This document shows positions 32,804-45,629 of a stretch of 64,000 nucleotides of DNA, one piece after another. Source of the stretch: Vigna angularis. Taxonomy: Eukaryota; Streptophyta; Magnoliopsida; Fabales; Fabaceae. The DNA lies in NCBI RefSeq assembly GCF_016808095.1, contig NC_068971.1, positions 34,147,631 through 34,211,630 on the forward strand, read 5' to 3'. Under the pieces are notes generated by a model. That model was not told the origin of the DNA. It was given only the letters and a program-made list of their open reading frames with translations, and did no database searches. Positions within the stretch are counted from its first letter, which is position 1. Each line of letters begins with the position of its first letter. The position numbers and the translations under genes are program-made.

Positions 32804-33720
32804 TGCAACTCTTCAATAAAAGGAAACAACTTCATTAAAGAATAGAAGAGAATATAAAAAAAAAGCAAGTATTCGTTCCAAGGCTTTTCATGCTTACATC
32901 GTTTGATGTTTCCCTAATCAAAGGAACAATCTCACTAAAGAAAAGAGAAAAATAGTAACAATCTCAATGTTGATGCTCATTAAGCTTACATTGACTGATG
33001 CTCTTCAACAAAGGAAGCAACCTCCAAGTTACAAGGCTGCACATTAATACAATTATCCTCTCTTAGAGAGTTAAATTAAGTTTGTAACTTTACAAGTGTC
33101 AGATTGTAATTGTAGACATATCCTCTCATTGAGAGTTAAACATTTGTACCTTGTAATATCCCATAATGGATTTGTTGTACAACTAAAACACTTGCAACTA
33201 GGAGTGAGTGATACTCAACTAAGCAACGTATTAGGTAGATACCATAATTTATAGGGATTCTAAGAGTGGTTAGAATACTCAAATGTCAAGAGTGGCTAGA
33301 ATACTTAGATGTCAGGAGTGGCTAGAACACTCAGGTGTTAAGAGTGGCTAGAATACTCAGGTGCCAAGAATGGCTAGAATATTTTGAAACCTGGAGTGGT
33401 TATGGGTGAAACTCAACTAGGCAGTGTATCAGTGAGATACCAAGATTGTTCAGGAATATCAGGAGTAGTGAATAATACTGCACAACTAGGAGTGAATTAA
33501 ACTCAACTAGACGAGAAAGTCTAGAGATACTAGGAGTGATGAATAATACCGCACAACCAGAATCGAGTTAAACTCTAATGTAATCTTTGAAAAAGATAAA
33601 TGGAACCTCTCAAGAGTTCTTGGGAAATACTGGACATAGCTCAGTTGGAACAAATCAGTATAAAAAAACTTGTGTCTATTGCTTTATTCTATTAAATGTC
33701 TTTTTGCTTTCATTATAAAA
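32804..33720. repeat. Degenerate LTR-like repeat hosting the solo LTR
   Basis: Contains repeated ACTAGGAGTGA/CTCAACTAG phrases and the minisatellite at 33262. It ends near a CAGTTGGAACAAATCAGTAT segment that resembles the 3' part of Maximus/SIRE copia LTRs. No ORF is present. The class is a tentative memory-based guess. Confidence 0.4.
33262..33391. repeat. 26-bp minisatellite, five units
   Basis: The unit is AAGAGTGGCTAGAATACTCA followed by six variable bases. Units start at 33262, 33288, 33314, 33340 and 33366; the last is degraded. Confidence 0.93.
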
Positions 33721-34155
33721 AAGACAATATCTATATTTATTTTTCTTATATTCACTATACGCTGATTATGTGAAGTAAAACATGTATATCAAGATACTTT
33801 TATTTAAATATGAGGTACTTAAAGTATTTTTTTAAAACTCACGCTTCCTTTTGTCACTACAATTTAAAGTTATACGCGATGCTTTTCGTGAAATTCTTCT
33901 AAACATCTCCTACCAAATCTAGCGTCTAAATGAATATTTACAGTCTCACTACTATTCTTTACTATCACCCTCTAGTCAATTACATATATTTTTTGAAATA
34001 AAATTTAGAATACATGTATCTTTTTATGTTTTAATTGAGATTCATTATAAGAGGACGAATCTAAATAAAGTGTATTCATAAGTTATTTTAACATATGAAA
34101 TTTGAAATTTCATTAACTTTGTTTTATGTTTTATCGGTTGATTATATGTTGTTAA

Positions 34156-34240
<85 letters not shown>

Positions 34241-37200
34241 ATCTCTTAAATAATAAAATTTATATAATTTGAAACTTAATCATATTTTCGTTATTTGGAG
34301 AACTATAAATACATTTTATATTTATTTATATGTTGTTTTATGTTGTTTAATATCAATTATAAATTGACCTAATGGTATATTTTTGTTAATTGAGTTGTTA
34401 AATATAGTATCATATTCAATTTTAGAAAAAAGAAGTTTCTTTACTTTATATAATTCTTAATTTACATTAGAAGGATATAGTTAGAAAATAGATAATGCTC
34501 TCTACATAATTAGAATTGTTTATGGAGAGCACAGTAAAGTAGTAAAGTATTAAAGTATATATATATTTTGGCAATGTTATTAGTGTATATATTTAATTAA
34601 TTATAATGTATTAACTAGCATTTATCAACACGTGCACTTAATGAATATTAATTAATGCATCTATTTAATAAATATTATACACAAAATAGCATTAATGTCT
34701 TTAAATAGTAGTAAAAAATTAATTTAATTAATATAATTAAGAAGTGATAAAGATTTTTTACTTGTTGTAGTATTTTATTCAATAATAACTGTTATTATCT
34801 GTTTATATTAAAGAGTATGATGTAATAATTTTTTTAAATCTTTTTATTATAAAGTAATTTAAATATATATCTATTTGATCATATATTATAACTAATATTA
34901 GTAATTTGGAATAATGGTTACTATTTATATCTTATTATTATTTATTATAATGTTATATGCTTTAAGTAAATATTATTTTAATAAAAATATAGATTTATAA
35001 TTCATGTTAATCCTATAAATATAATTAGTATTTTATTTTTGAAAAATATTCACTTCACTAACTTATATTTACTATATTTATAAATATTTTAACTCTCTTA
35101 TTAACTTTAAAAAGTAAAATTAGAATTTTGTCATCTATCCATGAATTCACACTCAAAATTTTAATAAAATCAATAACAATAATAACCAGTTTAATAATGA
35201 TAATAACCAATAAAAGAAATTTCTATCTAACTTTATTTTTCTTTAAAAATATAATTGAAAAATAAAAGAGAAAAATATGCAATTTGAATTGAATTTTTAC
35301 TTTAATTGTATATTTTTAATTGTATATTGATGTTGAGAGAAAGACAAAGAAAATGTTTATACTTATGTATAAGTATGTAAGTTTAAGTTTCTTATATTAT
35401 TTAAGAGGGTAATTATTGTACCAATAAAATGACTCCTTTCATATTATTAAATAAAAAGAGTTATTTTTGACATTTTAGTTTATTATCGATTATAAATTTA
35501 TATATATTTTTTCATAATAGGTTTTATCTTTTCATGTTCATAATTATATAATTTCAAAAGTTTTATTTGTTTTACATAAATTTGATTTGGTTCTCGTATT
35601 TTTGTTTTTTATATTTTTTTTTAATAAATTTTCAGGAGAAATAATAATCACTCTAATTATTACCTAATTAAAATGTCATGGTTAACATAAGTTATATATA
35701 AGTTTTATATAAAGTACAAGAAAATAATAATAATATATCAAATAGTGAGTAACTTATAATATGAAGTGATATGCTAGTGGAGTATGTAAGTAGTGTTTTA
35801 GAGAATATAATTCTTAGACATGAAAACAATAATAATCTATAACAATTAATAATAAATATTGACTTTATTTTTATTTTTTTTACCGTTCTTATATTTTAGT
35901 TTATTTTAGTTTATACAGTTTCCTTTTAATTTTAATATTTTTTAAATTAAAATAATTATTATATGATTTATACTCTTTAGAAAGAGTTTATTTAAATTTA
36001 AATTTATCTGGTTTTTAAACTAAAACAATTATTTTATCATTTTCTAAACTAAATTAATTATTTATCCGTAAACAAAAAGTCGCATAATCTATCTCATTAT
36101 TCATATTTTTTAATCAAGAGATTTTATATTTTAATAAATAAAACAATTTATTAATTTAATAATATAGATACCTATTAATTTAATAAAATAGATTGCTTCA
36201 CCACTCTTATGCCTAAAGTAGTAGAAAAAATTGTAGATTTCATGCACCAATTGCTTTTATTTTTATTGTTTTTTAAATTAAAAAGTTGACATTCAAAATA
36301 TATTTTAAGAAGGATATAAGTAATATTGTTAGTAACTTGTTAATGTTGAAAGTTTTTAACGTTTAAATTAGAGAGGATATGATAGTTTCAATTTATTGAT
36401 GTAATACAAGTTTTATATATTTATTAGTTTTAAAAAAATATTAATAATATAGTTAGAAGTTATTCTGATTTAGCAAAAATATTTTTATAGAAATCCAAAT
36501 AAATATGTAAATAATTTTAAGTTTTTTTTAAGAGAATACAAAAAATTAAAAAAAAATTATGTTTTTGTGAAAAAAATATTATGTGTGAATAAATTAGTTA
36601 ATTTAATTTTTATTCACAAAAAATAATATAAGGATTCAATGTTATATTTATTTATATTATTTTCTTAATAAGTATAGTTCAGTTAACTTTTATTATGATT
36701 TCATATAATCTTCCATATTTTGTAATTATTTTTTTATTTTAATAAATTTTTATATAAAACAAATGCAGGTGATTAATTTTAAAATGTCAACATAACTAAA
36801 ATGTTAAAATTCATAAAAGTACCCAACTATATTTAAAAAATAATTATATAACTTCTGTACCTAAAAATAACTATAACACATGTTTCTTTTTAAACCGTTT
36901 TCACATAAAAAAGTTTAATTATCTATTAAAAATATATTAAAATTAATATAAACATTAATATATAAAATAACATAAATCATAACAAGGGTCAAATTTAACT
37001 TAATAAAATTAATAACACAGTTTCTCTAATTATATGTTCACATATTTTCAGACTATTTTATCCTTTAACCAATCTTAAAATCTTCCCAACCACTATTTAC
37101 ATTAAAAAAGATCTCATGAAATTATTTTAATACTTCTTATCTCCTGTAAGACATGAAATGTCATTTTTTAATAGTAATAATAACAATAATTAATAATAAT

Positions 37201-38090
37201 GTAATATTTTTATAGTTTGTTTAATAAAATTTTGAGAGTATTTCCTTATAAAAAGATTTAAAATGATAATATATATATATATATTAAATAAAATAGAAAT
37301 ATAATTTATGATTAGATATATTTTTAATTTCTAAATGAAATTGAAATTTGTTATATTATAAGAAACATTTTGACTTCAAACTTAAAAAATAATATTTTTT
37401 TAATTTAATGATGTTAATTTTTTTACTGCTTAAATAATGTTTCTAATTAACATTAAAATAAGAATGAGTTAAATAATATAAACAATTCAAATAAAGTTTA
37501 AAACATTATTAATACATTAAAAAATTTAACATAATTAAATTGAAACGATTATACTTATTTATTTTGAAGTTTAAAAACAAAAAGTTATTCAAATTTAAAA
37601 TGAAAATAAATTTTAATTCTGTATTAAAGATAAGGATGTAAAAAATACTTAATTCTATAATTTATATAAAATAAATTTTAATTTTAATAACACTAACTTG
37701 TTCGAAATTATTTAAGTCTAAGACTTTTACACATAAATTAATAATATAATTAATTAATTAATTAATTAAAAACAGTTTTGTTCTCTTAATAAATGAATTG
37801 CTTTTACTCTCCTCATTTCTTAATGGGTGCGATAATGCATGTGAAGGTCCATTATAAAAGATAATTAATAATAAAATTAATTTGGTGGAAGGAGATGATG
37901 ATTATGTGGGACAAGTAATTAATATAAGTGGAATAATAATTTAGACTGAAGATAATAATAAATGAAGAATAATATACGAGATTAAAAAGGAAGGAAAGAT
38001 TGGTAGAAAATAGAGAAAAAAAATAATAATAATTGAATGTAATTTAATTTGGGTAGGGTGGTCCGAATGACAGAGGACCTTGAATGGCGC
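33721..38090. other. AT-rich intergenic DNA
   Basis: More than 4 kb of strongly AT-rich sequence with no ORF of note, just before the APS kinase promoter. It contains the (TA)n tract at 34158. No terminal repeats or element ends could be recognised by eye. Confidence 0.6.
34158..34235. repeat. (TA)n microsatellite, about 39 units
   Basis: An uninterrupted alternating A/T run of 78 bp. Confidence 0.98.
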
Positions 38091-38212
38091 GTCCTGAGTG
38101 AGAGTGAGAAAGAGAGGGAAAGGAAAGGAAGGAGGAAGTCTCTCTGATTATGTGTGTCCACATTCATTCATTGCCACTGCTTTCTTCCAACCCCTTCAAC
38201 CCAGCAACACAC

Positions 38213-38219
38213 TATAAAA
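38213..38219 (+). promoter_or_regulatory. Candidate TATA box of the APS kinase gene
   Basis: ACTATAAAACCCC lies in a C-rich plant core promoter, followed by CT-rich leader sequence. The distance to the start codon (1.3 kb) implies a leader exon and a 5' UTR intron. A candidate donor is GTAGGT at 38444-38449, and a possible acceptor is the GATAAG ending near 39511. Confidence 0.5.
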
Positions 38220-38459
38220 CCCCTTTCACCATCACATGCCATAATCCACACCACACCCCAAATTCCCCTCAGATTCAGATACCCAATCTCTCTCTTTTTC
38301 TGGTACTCATTCACTCTCATTCTCCTCTTTCATCTTTTTTTTTTTTTTTTTTACAACACAATTTTCTTGCTAAATTCTTTCCATCATTTCTCTCCTTGAT
38401 TCATGAGAGAATAGGAATTTTCGGTGTTTCTGAGGAAAGGGTCGGTAGGTTAGATAAGC

Positions 38460-38537
38460 ATGCAATTCAAAATGTTTTTTTTGGACAAGGGATTGGAGTG
38501 TGTGCCCATGCCAACAATGCCTTCAATTTTTTCTTAA
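38460..38537 (+). other. Possible upstream ORF, 25 codons
   Basis: An ATG at 38460 opens a short frame (MQFKMFFLDKGLECVPMPT) ending at TAA 38535. If transcription starts at the TATA box and the leader is not spliced before this point, it could limit translation of the APS kinase. If the donor near 38444 is used, it is intronic. Confidence 0.25.
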
Positions 38538-39530
38538 GAAAGGGACTGATGGGTGTTGTGCTGGGTCCTCCATATTCGTTGCCTTTCTCATCAAATCAAT
38601 CATCAAGTTTGTTGCTTGCAGAATTGGCATGCATGAATCGTGTGATTATAAAATAAAGTAGAGGGGCTACATCTAGTTAATTTTATGAATCTTTTCTGGG
38701 ACACTCTTTTTCCTTTCCTGATTTTTATGTTATTCAGTTTCAGTATTCGCCAGTTTTATCAATTATTAATTTCTGTCAACAAGCATGATTATTTTTCATA
38801 AGATTTTCTCTTTCAATCGTTTATTTTTTTCATTCTCTTGTATTTGAATTTGAAAGTCTAATTTTATTTTAAAAAAACTGACTTGTAGCAACAATCGCAT
38901 GGATAAGTTGTGATATTATGAAGAGATTTGAACACATTTCTCCGTTTTGAAACATAAGAGTGGGTTTTGGATCATATTTTGAGGATTTGGATAGAGTGAT
39001 AAAATACTACCTTTTGTATCATATAAGGACCCACCATGATTGGCTATACCAGATCAAGGGGTCACTTGTTGTATTTAAATTTAAAATAGTGTCTTCCCCT
39101 TTTCAATAGAATCGTGCGTGCCCTGACACTCAAGAATAGGAGAGGATCCAAATCCATATTAGAAGGTCTCGTGACTCATCCTAGACTTTATGGAACCTTT
39201 CCTATGTACAATGTATGTAGACGCTATTTATGTCAAACAGGTCATACTTCTTTACTGACAATAACAAGTGGAAGTGAGTGATGAGATCACCATTCCACTG
39301 TCTGAAATTGATGCATGCTGTCGTGCTTTCAGTCCTGTGGCATGTACTGTACTGCTGTTGTAATGCTTGTCTTGATGAAGCACTTACCAAGTTTCTTGAT
39401 TAGTTGTATTACTATCGTGCATTTCTATTCTAAGGCCCTCTCTACTTATGTTATGATCCTTCAGTAATCTGTGAAATGAAACTGATAGCTTAATATTGAT
39501 CTGTGGATAAGACTAGGGAACTTGTTTGCA

Positions 39531-42519
39531 ATGGCAACTCTGAGCAATTCAACAAATATCTTTTGGCAAGATTGTCAAATAGGCAGGGCTGAAAGGCAGA
39601 AGCTACTTAACCAAAAGGGATGTGTTGTATGGATTACTGGACTCAGCGGATCAGGTTTATGCTATTAATTTTATTGGTTTGGTGCTGACATTTTTAAACA
39701 TCTGTTCCAGATATTCAGTTCTTTTTTGGCATGAAAAAATCATATTATCTCTCTTTGTGATGCTTTTGCTTTTCATTATGTTTTTATTGCTCCTTGAATT
39801 TAGCTTTTCACTTTAACTTGTCCTTATCAGCAGGCAAGTATTATCTGTCACATTGTATGGTAATTACCAAATAAGCTTTCATGTCTACATTCTTTTTCAT
39901 TTTTAATGCATGTATCTGTTTAGGAAAAAGCACATTGGCATGTTCCCTAAGCAGAGAACTGTATTCAAGGGGAAAGTTATCTTATGTCCTTGATGGAGAT
40001 AACCTTCGGCATGGACTAAACAAAGATCTTGGTTTTAGAGCTGAAGAACGCACTGAAAACATTCGCAGGACTGGTAAGCTTGCTCCTGTAAACTAATGCT
40101 TTAAGTGGGAACTTGATAGTCAGTTTAATATTTTAATTATTTGGTTATCTACCAAAGCTAGATCTTAGAGTGATATTGGTAGTCTATACCAGCATGATAA
40201 ATATTACATTTTTGTTATCCCTTTGAGCAACTGATTAGTAATTGTCCATGCCCTTTTTCTATGAAAAAATGTATAGTTGAACGATTGAATCAAAAGGATG
40301 GAGGGTCTTATATGCTGTTGTGCTTTATCATGGCTTTTCGGTACCCTGTTTTTCTGAAGTTGAAATATGGTAACAGATATCTGTTAACTAGATGTTTGAG
40401 TAATGTAGGTGGTGTTTGCAACCAGAAGTACAGGTAAATTGTTCATATAAAGTGGAAGCCTATTACCAGACATATTACCATGACATGCCCAGAACTAGTG
40501 TGTGTGTATGATGTTTACATATTACATATCTGATTTAATGATCTTCATATGTCATTTGCTTAGTCAACGGTACTTTGATTGTAGCAGTTATGTGAAGTCT
40601 AGATGCTTTATTTGAATCTCTGATCCATATTTCTTTGCCAACTTTGTTTTACTAATCTGAAAATTATTTAATTCAGGAGAAGTGGCAAAACTCTTTGCTG
40701 ATGCTGGTTTGATATGTGTTGCCAGTCTGATATCTCCTTACAGAAGAGATCGAGACACTTGCCGATCCATGTTACCTGATGCGAATTTTATTGAGGCAAG
40801 CCACCATGAAGCAATTCTTATCTTTTTTATTAGTTGGTCTACATGATATTTGATAGGGGAATGTATTGGCAGGTTTTCATGAACATGCCCCTAGAATTGT
40901 GCGAGTCACGAGATCCAAAAGGCCTCTATAAGCTTGCTCGCGCGGGCAAAATCAGAGGTGTGTGTTTCTCTCGCAAAGGCTTTGTCCTACCTGTCTAACG
41001 TGAGTAAACTGAAGTGAGACATAGCAAGAAAGAAAATAAAATAAAAGAAGCCCAGAATTAAGCCTGTTCTGCATTTTTAACTTGGTTATATTCAATTCAA
41101 TAATTATTTCAAGGAAGCACTGAACCCCACGCTTTTTTCCTTTACCTGTAGAAGATGCTAGAGTAATCACTAGTTTGGCTAATAGATCTATGTGGTTGAG
41201 TGTTTTAGGTTTAGCATATTCAGCTGTCCGCCAAGGTATATAGTTAGTTCATTAAGGGTAGTTTGTCTGGGTAGCTTTCAGATTTCTCACATTAAGATTG
41301 AAAAAATATTGCAAACAATTGAACTTTAGTTAGTTTAATACTACAACAGGATTTCATATTTAATTATTCTGACTACGACATATGGAGTCATTCATTGAAT
41401 TCGGATGAATACTAGTGATTTTTTCTAAAACTTTTCGTAATGCAATGAACTTATTTTCCTGGAGAGTGGAAATCATTGTCTTTATGATAAAAGTTATTTA
41501 AGAAAATTAAATTAGGGAGTGGTTAAAATGGTTTTGCTAGGGTGCCTTCTGAAACATCAGTGGTAAGATGATGACTGGTGTGAAAGTACCTATTGATATG
41601 AGCTGGTGTTTCATTAGTGACTATGACAGTTGAAAAATGGGTGGATTCTGAAAATATTGTGCTATGTTGATAATAAGGCTGTTTGTCAGAGATCAAAGTT
41701 GTGGCATGGTATTGTACCGTACACAGTTTATTTGGACCCATTCACAGAGACCACGGATACTATTAACAAGTGGTTGTGATTCCTGTGTAGTTTAACAAAA
41801 AGGGTGGGAAAAAAAACACTCCTTGGTTAAACTTATTCCAACAACCGATGCTTGTTAATCCTTGAGTCTAACCTCAGATGGCAATGTTTTTGGACAAATC
41901 CTTGGATTCAGATCTGTAAGTCAAGTTATTGAATTAAAAACTTAATTAAATTGGAATTTGGTTGCTAATGAAGAAAGTGATTAAATGAAAGCATCTACTG
42001 TCTTGTATACGGTGTGAGGAATAACTAAACTAATACCTAATTTACTATGTCTCTTAACAGGCTAAGAGCTGACTTTCATAAACTCTCAAATTATCCCTGG
42101 CTTCAGTTTACCGGGGCTGACGTCCATCTGAATATCATAGTTAAACGGCTGAATTATAATATTAAATGTGATTGCAAAGTTCAAGGCCTGATAAATAATG
42201 TTGCAAGAATTCAGCATTGTATCTGAATTATCCTAACATTTGCTTGAATTCTACTATACGGTATTTATGAACTAACTACAATTGCACAGGTTTTACCGGC
42301 ATTGATGACCCATATGAGCCACCGTTAAATTGCGAGGTACATGTTCCTGAAGCTTCTAAAGCTGTTTACATGCTGTGCAGTGTTTAACATGCTTTAGCTT
42401 ACGCTATTATCCTTTTCCAGATTGAGATAAAGCAGGATGGTGGCGTTTGTCCAACACCTACTGTGATGGCTGGACAAGTAGTTACTTACTTGGAGAAGGA
42501 AGGTTTTCTTGAACATTAG
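39531..42519 (+). CDS. APK: Adenylylsulfate (APS) kinase, cytosolic type
   Basis: Six exons, 39531-39654, 39924-40073, 40677-40795, 40873-40957, 42290-42336 and 42421-42519, encode 207 residues. The enzyme phosphorylates adenylyl sulfate with ATP to PAPS, the sulfate donor for sulfotransferases, and competes with APS reductase. The P-loop GLSGSGKST is at residues 37-45 and is split by intron 1. [11 protein letters not shown], the [10 protein letters not shown] motif, [11 protein letters not shown] and [15 protein letters not shown] are all present. The N-terminus ([15 protein letters not shown]) has no transit peptide, so it resembles the cytosolic plant isoform rather than the plastid ones. 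Intron 3 starts with GC (GAG|GCAAGC) and ends AG. The others are GT-AG. All splice phases keep the frame. Confidence 0.95.
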
Positions 42520-42705
42520 GGGTTTGAAATATGTGATTATCTCTAATGATGATGTTTCTTCTGTAATGAAGTTGGTGAGAAATCCTAGGATGTGCATGTA
42601 GGAGACCAGTGAGAGGAAAAATGAACATGTAAAGTTCATCAGTTATAAAGGAATAAATAAATAGCGAATAATTGTTGCAAAGGCAGTGAGACTTCTGTTT
42701 TACGT

Positions 42706-42733
42706 AAAAAAATAAAATAAAATAAAATAAAAT

Positions 42734-42764
<31 letters not shown>
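42706..42764. repeat. (AAAAT)n followed by (AT)n
   Basis: A compound simple repeat, about six AAAAT-type units then about 13 AT units, 190 bp after the APS kinase stop codon. Confidence 0.95.
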
Positions 42765-42768
<4 letters not shown>

Positions 42769-43006
42769 TTATTTAAGCTTAAAACATATACCAATTAAAT
42801 TCTTTTTAGACTGCCAGTCTCTATATTTTCAATTTAAATGAGTAAAGTGCAATTATTAATGACATAATATTGATATAATTTAAATTATTTTTTTGAAATT
42901 AAGCTAATTAACAATTAATATCTTATAATTAAATTAATTAAATTCCTGTATTTAGGTTATTAAATATTTTATAATTATGTTATACATAATTATATAGATC
43001 ATATTG

Positions 43007-43007
<1 letters not shown>

Positions 43008-43089
<82 letters not shown>
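43008..43089. repeat. (TA)n microsatellite, about 41 units
   Basis: Alternating A/T run of 82 bp without interruption. Confidence 0.98.
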
Positions 43090-43092
<3 letters not shown>

Positions 43093-45440
43093 ATTATCTT
43101 TTTCTTTTATATGGCATCATGAGTTTTTTTTAGATTTAGATTTCGTTTCTTTGTGTTTGATGTCGTGATTTTCTTCTCTTTTTTTCACTTTCTTATGCTC
43201 CAAAGCTCTCTCTTTATTTGTCATTGCTTCTAATCCTCGTTTTGTCTTTCCTCCATCAGCTGTTTTATTATCCTTACTTCTTTCCTTCTCCAATTTGCAC
43301 GTTAACACTCTTCTTTCAGTCGTCATTAATCATCCCTCCCTTCCCTCTCCCACTCATGATCATCTCTAATTAGTGCATAAAACATATTGAGATGGATATT
43401 CATTTTGTTCGGAGAAAAAAGTAATATATGGTCAAACACAAGTTTTTCATGTTTGACATTTTCATCAAAGGTCTACCTCGAGTTGTAATATCTCATCTTA
43501 ATAGTATAAAACTATTAAAATAAAATGTTACACATGATAATAGAACCACTAGATTAAAACAAACCTACAAAACACAATAGATCTACCTCTGAAGAACCAT
43601 CCAACAACCTATATGCTTCACTCTCACATCTCGTTGGAACAATTAAAAAAATTGTCTCCCTAAGCTCACATCGTTTAGGTGATCATCGCTAAAAAGGAAA
43701 ACAACACATAGACAAACAAGAACAAAAACAAGGGTAAACTAGAGGTAAAACAATTTATCATAATAAAATAAAATTTCATCTTATATTATATTACACACGA
43801 AATAAAACTTTCATCCTAATCATATCACAGACTTAAACTTGACTCGTTCGAATATAGTATGAATATCGAGATATGATAGTTTGTGCACCTGTCGTGGTGA
43901 AACAGTTGGCCTATCTCTTGCTATTCTCACGACATGCCTCATCCCTCTTTCCTTGAGAATAAATGACCATTAGAACGTCAAGATGAACTCCAAGACTGAG
44001 CTTCCTATATTCATACTTACAATACTTAAAACCACCACCATTAAGTTCCTCCATGGAACTCATTTCCATACCTTTTCCATAAAACAAACAAGTAGACATA
44101 CCACTTCATATATCACCATAAAACTCATAATAAACCATCACACATACATCAAAGAAGCTAAAACAGTGCATTAGAAAACACAAGAAAACCCAAAAATGAA
44201 AAACTCAAAAATTAATTAAGAGGTGCCCAAGGGGGTCACTGAGCGCTCGAACCCCATGGAAATAAATTGCACACTTCCAAAACTGGCCTTTTATGCACTT
44301 GAGCTTTGTTTTAATGATCAAATGAGTTTCTTACACCCTATAATTGATGGAAAATCACATTTAGAATTAAAGCAAAGTACTCCTTTGATCATTAGACTTA
44401 AAACTAGGTGCACTCAACCACTTGACAACTTCAAAAGCACCTAAACTCCGAACAACACCTTCTAACTCACTTCTGCCAACTAAGGGTCTTAACAAGTCAT
44501 AAATGATTCAATAACAACCCCAACACCTCAACTGTATTATAACCTCTATATTTTATATTTTCACTACTTAGAACTCCTAAAAAAATGAACCAAAACGTGA
44601 CAAAAAACACCATAAAAAGCAAGTATCAACTCCGACTCAAATTTCACCTAACTCAACATCTACACAAGTTCTAAAAGACTTAAAAATTAACCATGAACTA
44701 CTAATTTACTAGTCTAACTATTTTCTCACAAATTCAAGTATTAAAATGTTTAAGAAAATGACTTAAAGACCATACAAGATACCCTTATGACAATAAACTA
44801 CTTAGATGATTGAAAATAATTTTAAAAAATTATTTTTTAACAAAAAATTAAAAGACAAAAACACTTTAAAAAACTAAATAATTGTTACCAAAACAATTTT
44901 CATTTAAAAAACAAGGAAAAACAAAATATATCAAATCATAAATAGAGCAAGATCCTTCGTACAACTACGCATGACACTTTTTGATATAATACCTATTATA
45001 CCACAATTATCATTAAAAATAAATAAAAAATATATATGAAACTGAGTAGAGTCATACATTTATTAGCATTATGCATTTTCCATATTTACAAATAATCTTT
45101 AATTACAAAGAAATCACGTTTCATTTAGAATACCCAAGTTGATAAAGAAAAAATAAACTAAAGAATAAATAAATGCAATAAAATTAAATTCTTTTGCTTA
45201 AGAACCAACCAAATAAAATGCAAACCCTTTATCGAAACCTTGTTCTGCCATCGCTCATCACATTCCAAAAAAGCGCGTCCGACACAAAGAAAAGCATAAT
45301 CCAAGTCGAAAAGGTCCCAAACGTGCAACTAACAAACACGGCCTTGTCCTCGAATAGAGTTTGATTTTGATTGCGAAACAAACACGGATCAGGGTGAAGA
45401 AGAAGACGAAGGAAGCAGAAAACGACGACGTAGATCGAGG
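43090..45440. other. Intergenic, probably old retroelement DNA
   Basis: No gene seen. 43110-43330 is pyrimidine-rich and gives only a low-complexity minus ORF. The sequence around 44220-44260 (GGTGCCCAAGGGGGTCACTG then AGCGCTCGAACCCC) resembles GC-rich pieces of legume retroelement LTRs, but no paired repeat is visible. Confidence 0.4.
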
Positions 45441-45629
45441 ATGGTGCTGAACAGCAACGTGGTGGCGAGAGTGGCGCACGCATCAGCGCATCTTTTCCAA
45501 TTCATAGCTTGCAATCCCGAGAGGCTTAGCAGCGACGTCGTTTTGCACCTCCTCTTCTGCCTCCCTTTCCACTACCTCTTCCGCTCTCTCTTTTCCTACC
45601 TTGGCTATCGTCATCCACATTCCGATTGA
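45441..45629 (+). CDS. Possible small membrane protein, 62 residues
   Basis: This ATG-initiated ORF lies on a GC-rich island in AT-rich DNA. It encodes MVLNSNVVARVAHASAHLFQ, then a central FIACNPERLSSDVVLHLLF and a hydrophobic Phe/Leu-rich stretch at about residues 36-56 that could be a membrane segment. The GC-rich island and even codon use suggest a real exon. I do not recognise a family and see no supporting upstream signals. A minus-strand ORF overlaps (45229-45483) and is the weaker candidate. Confidence 0.4.
   Translation: MVLNSNVVARVAHASAHLFQFIACNPERLSSDVVLHLLFCLPFHYLFRSLFSYLGYRHPHSD

Noticed and set aside
38150..38656. 168-codon plus ORF before APS kinase
   Set aside because: It overlaps the core promoter and a poly-T run and starts upstream of the TATA box, so it cannot be a normal coding region.
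43117..43326. 70-codon basic minus ORF
   Set aside because: Low-complexity Lys/Glu reading of a pyrimidine-rich tract.
44220..44262. Possible tRNA-like B box (GGTTCGAGCGC on the minus strand)
   Set aside because: No cloverleaf or A box could be built around it; more likely LTR debris.
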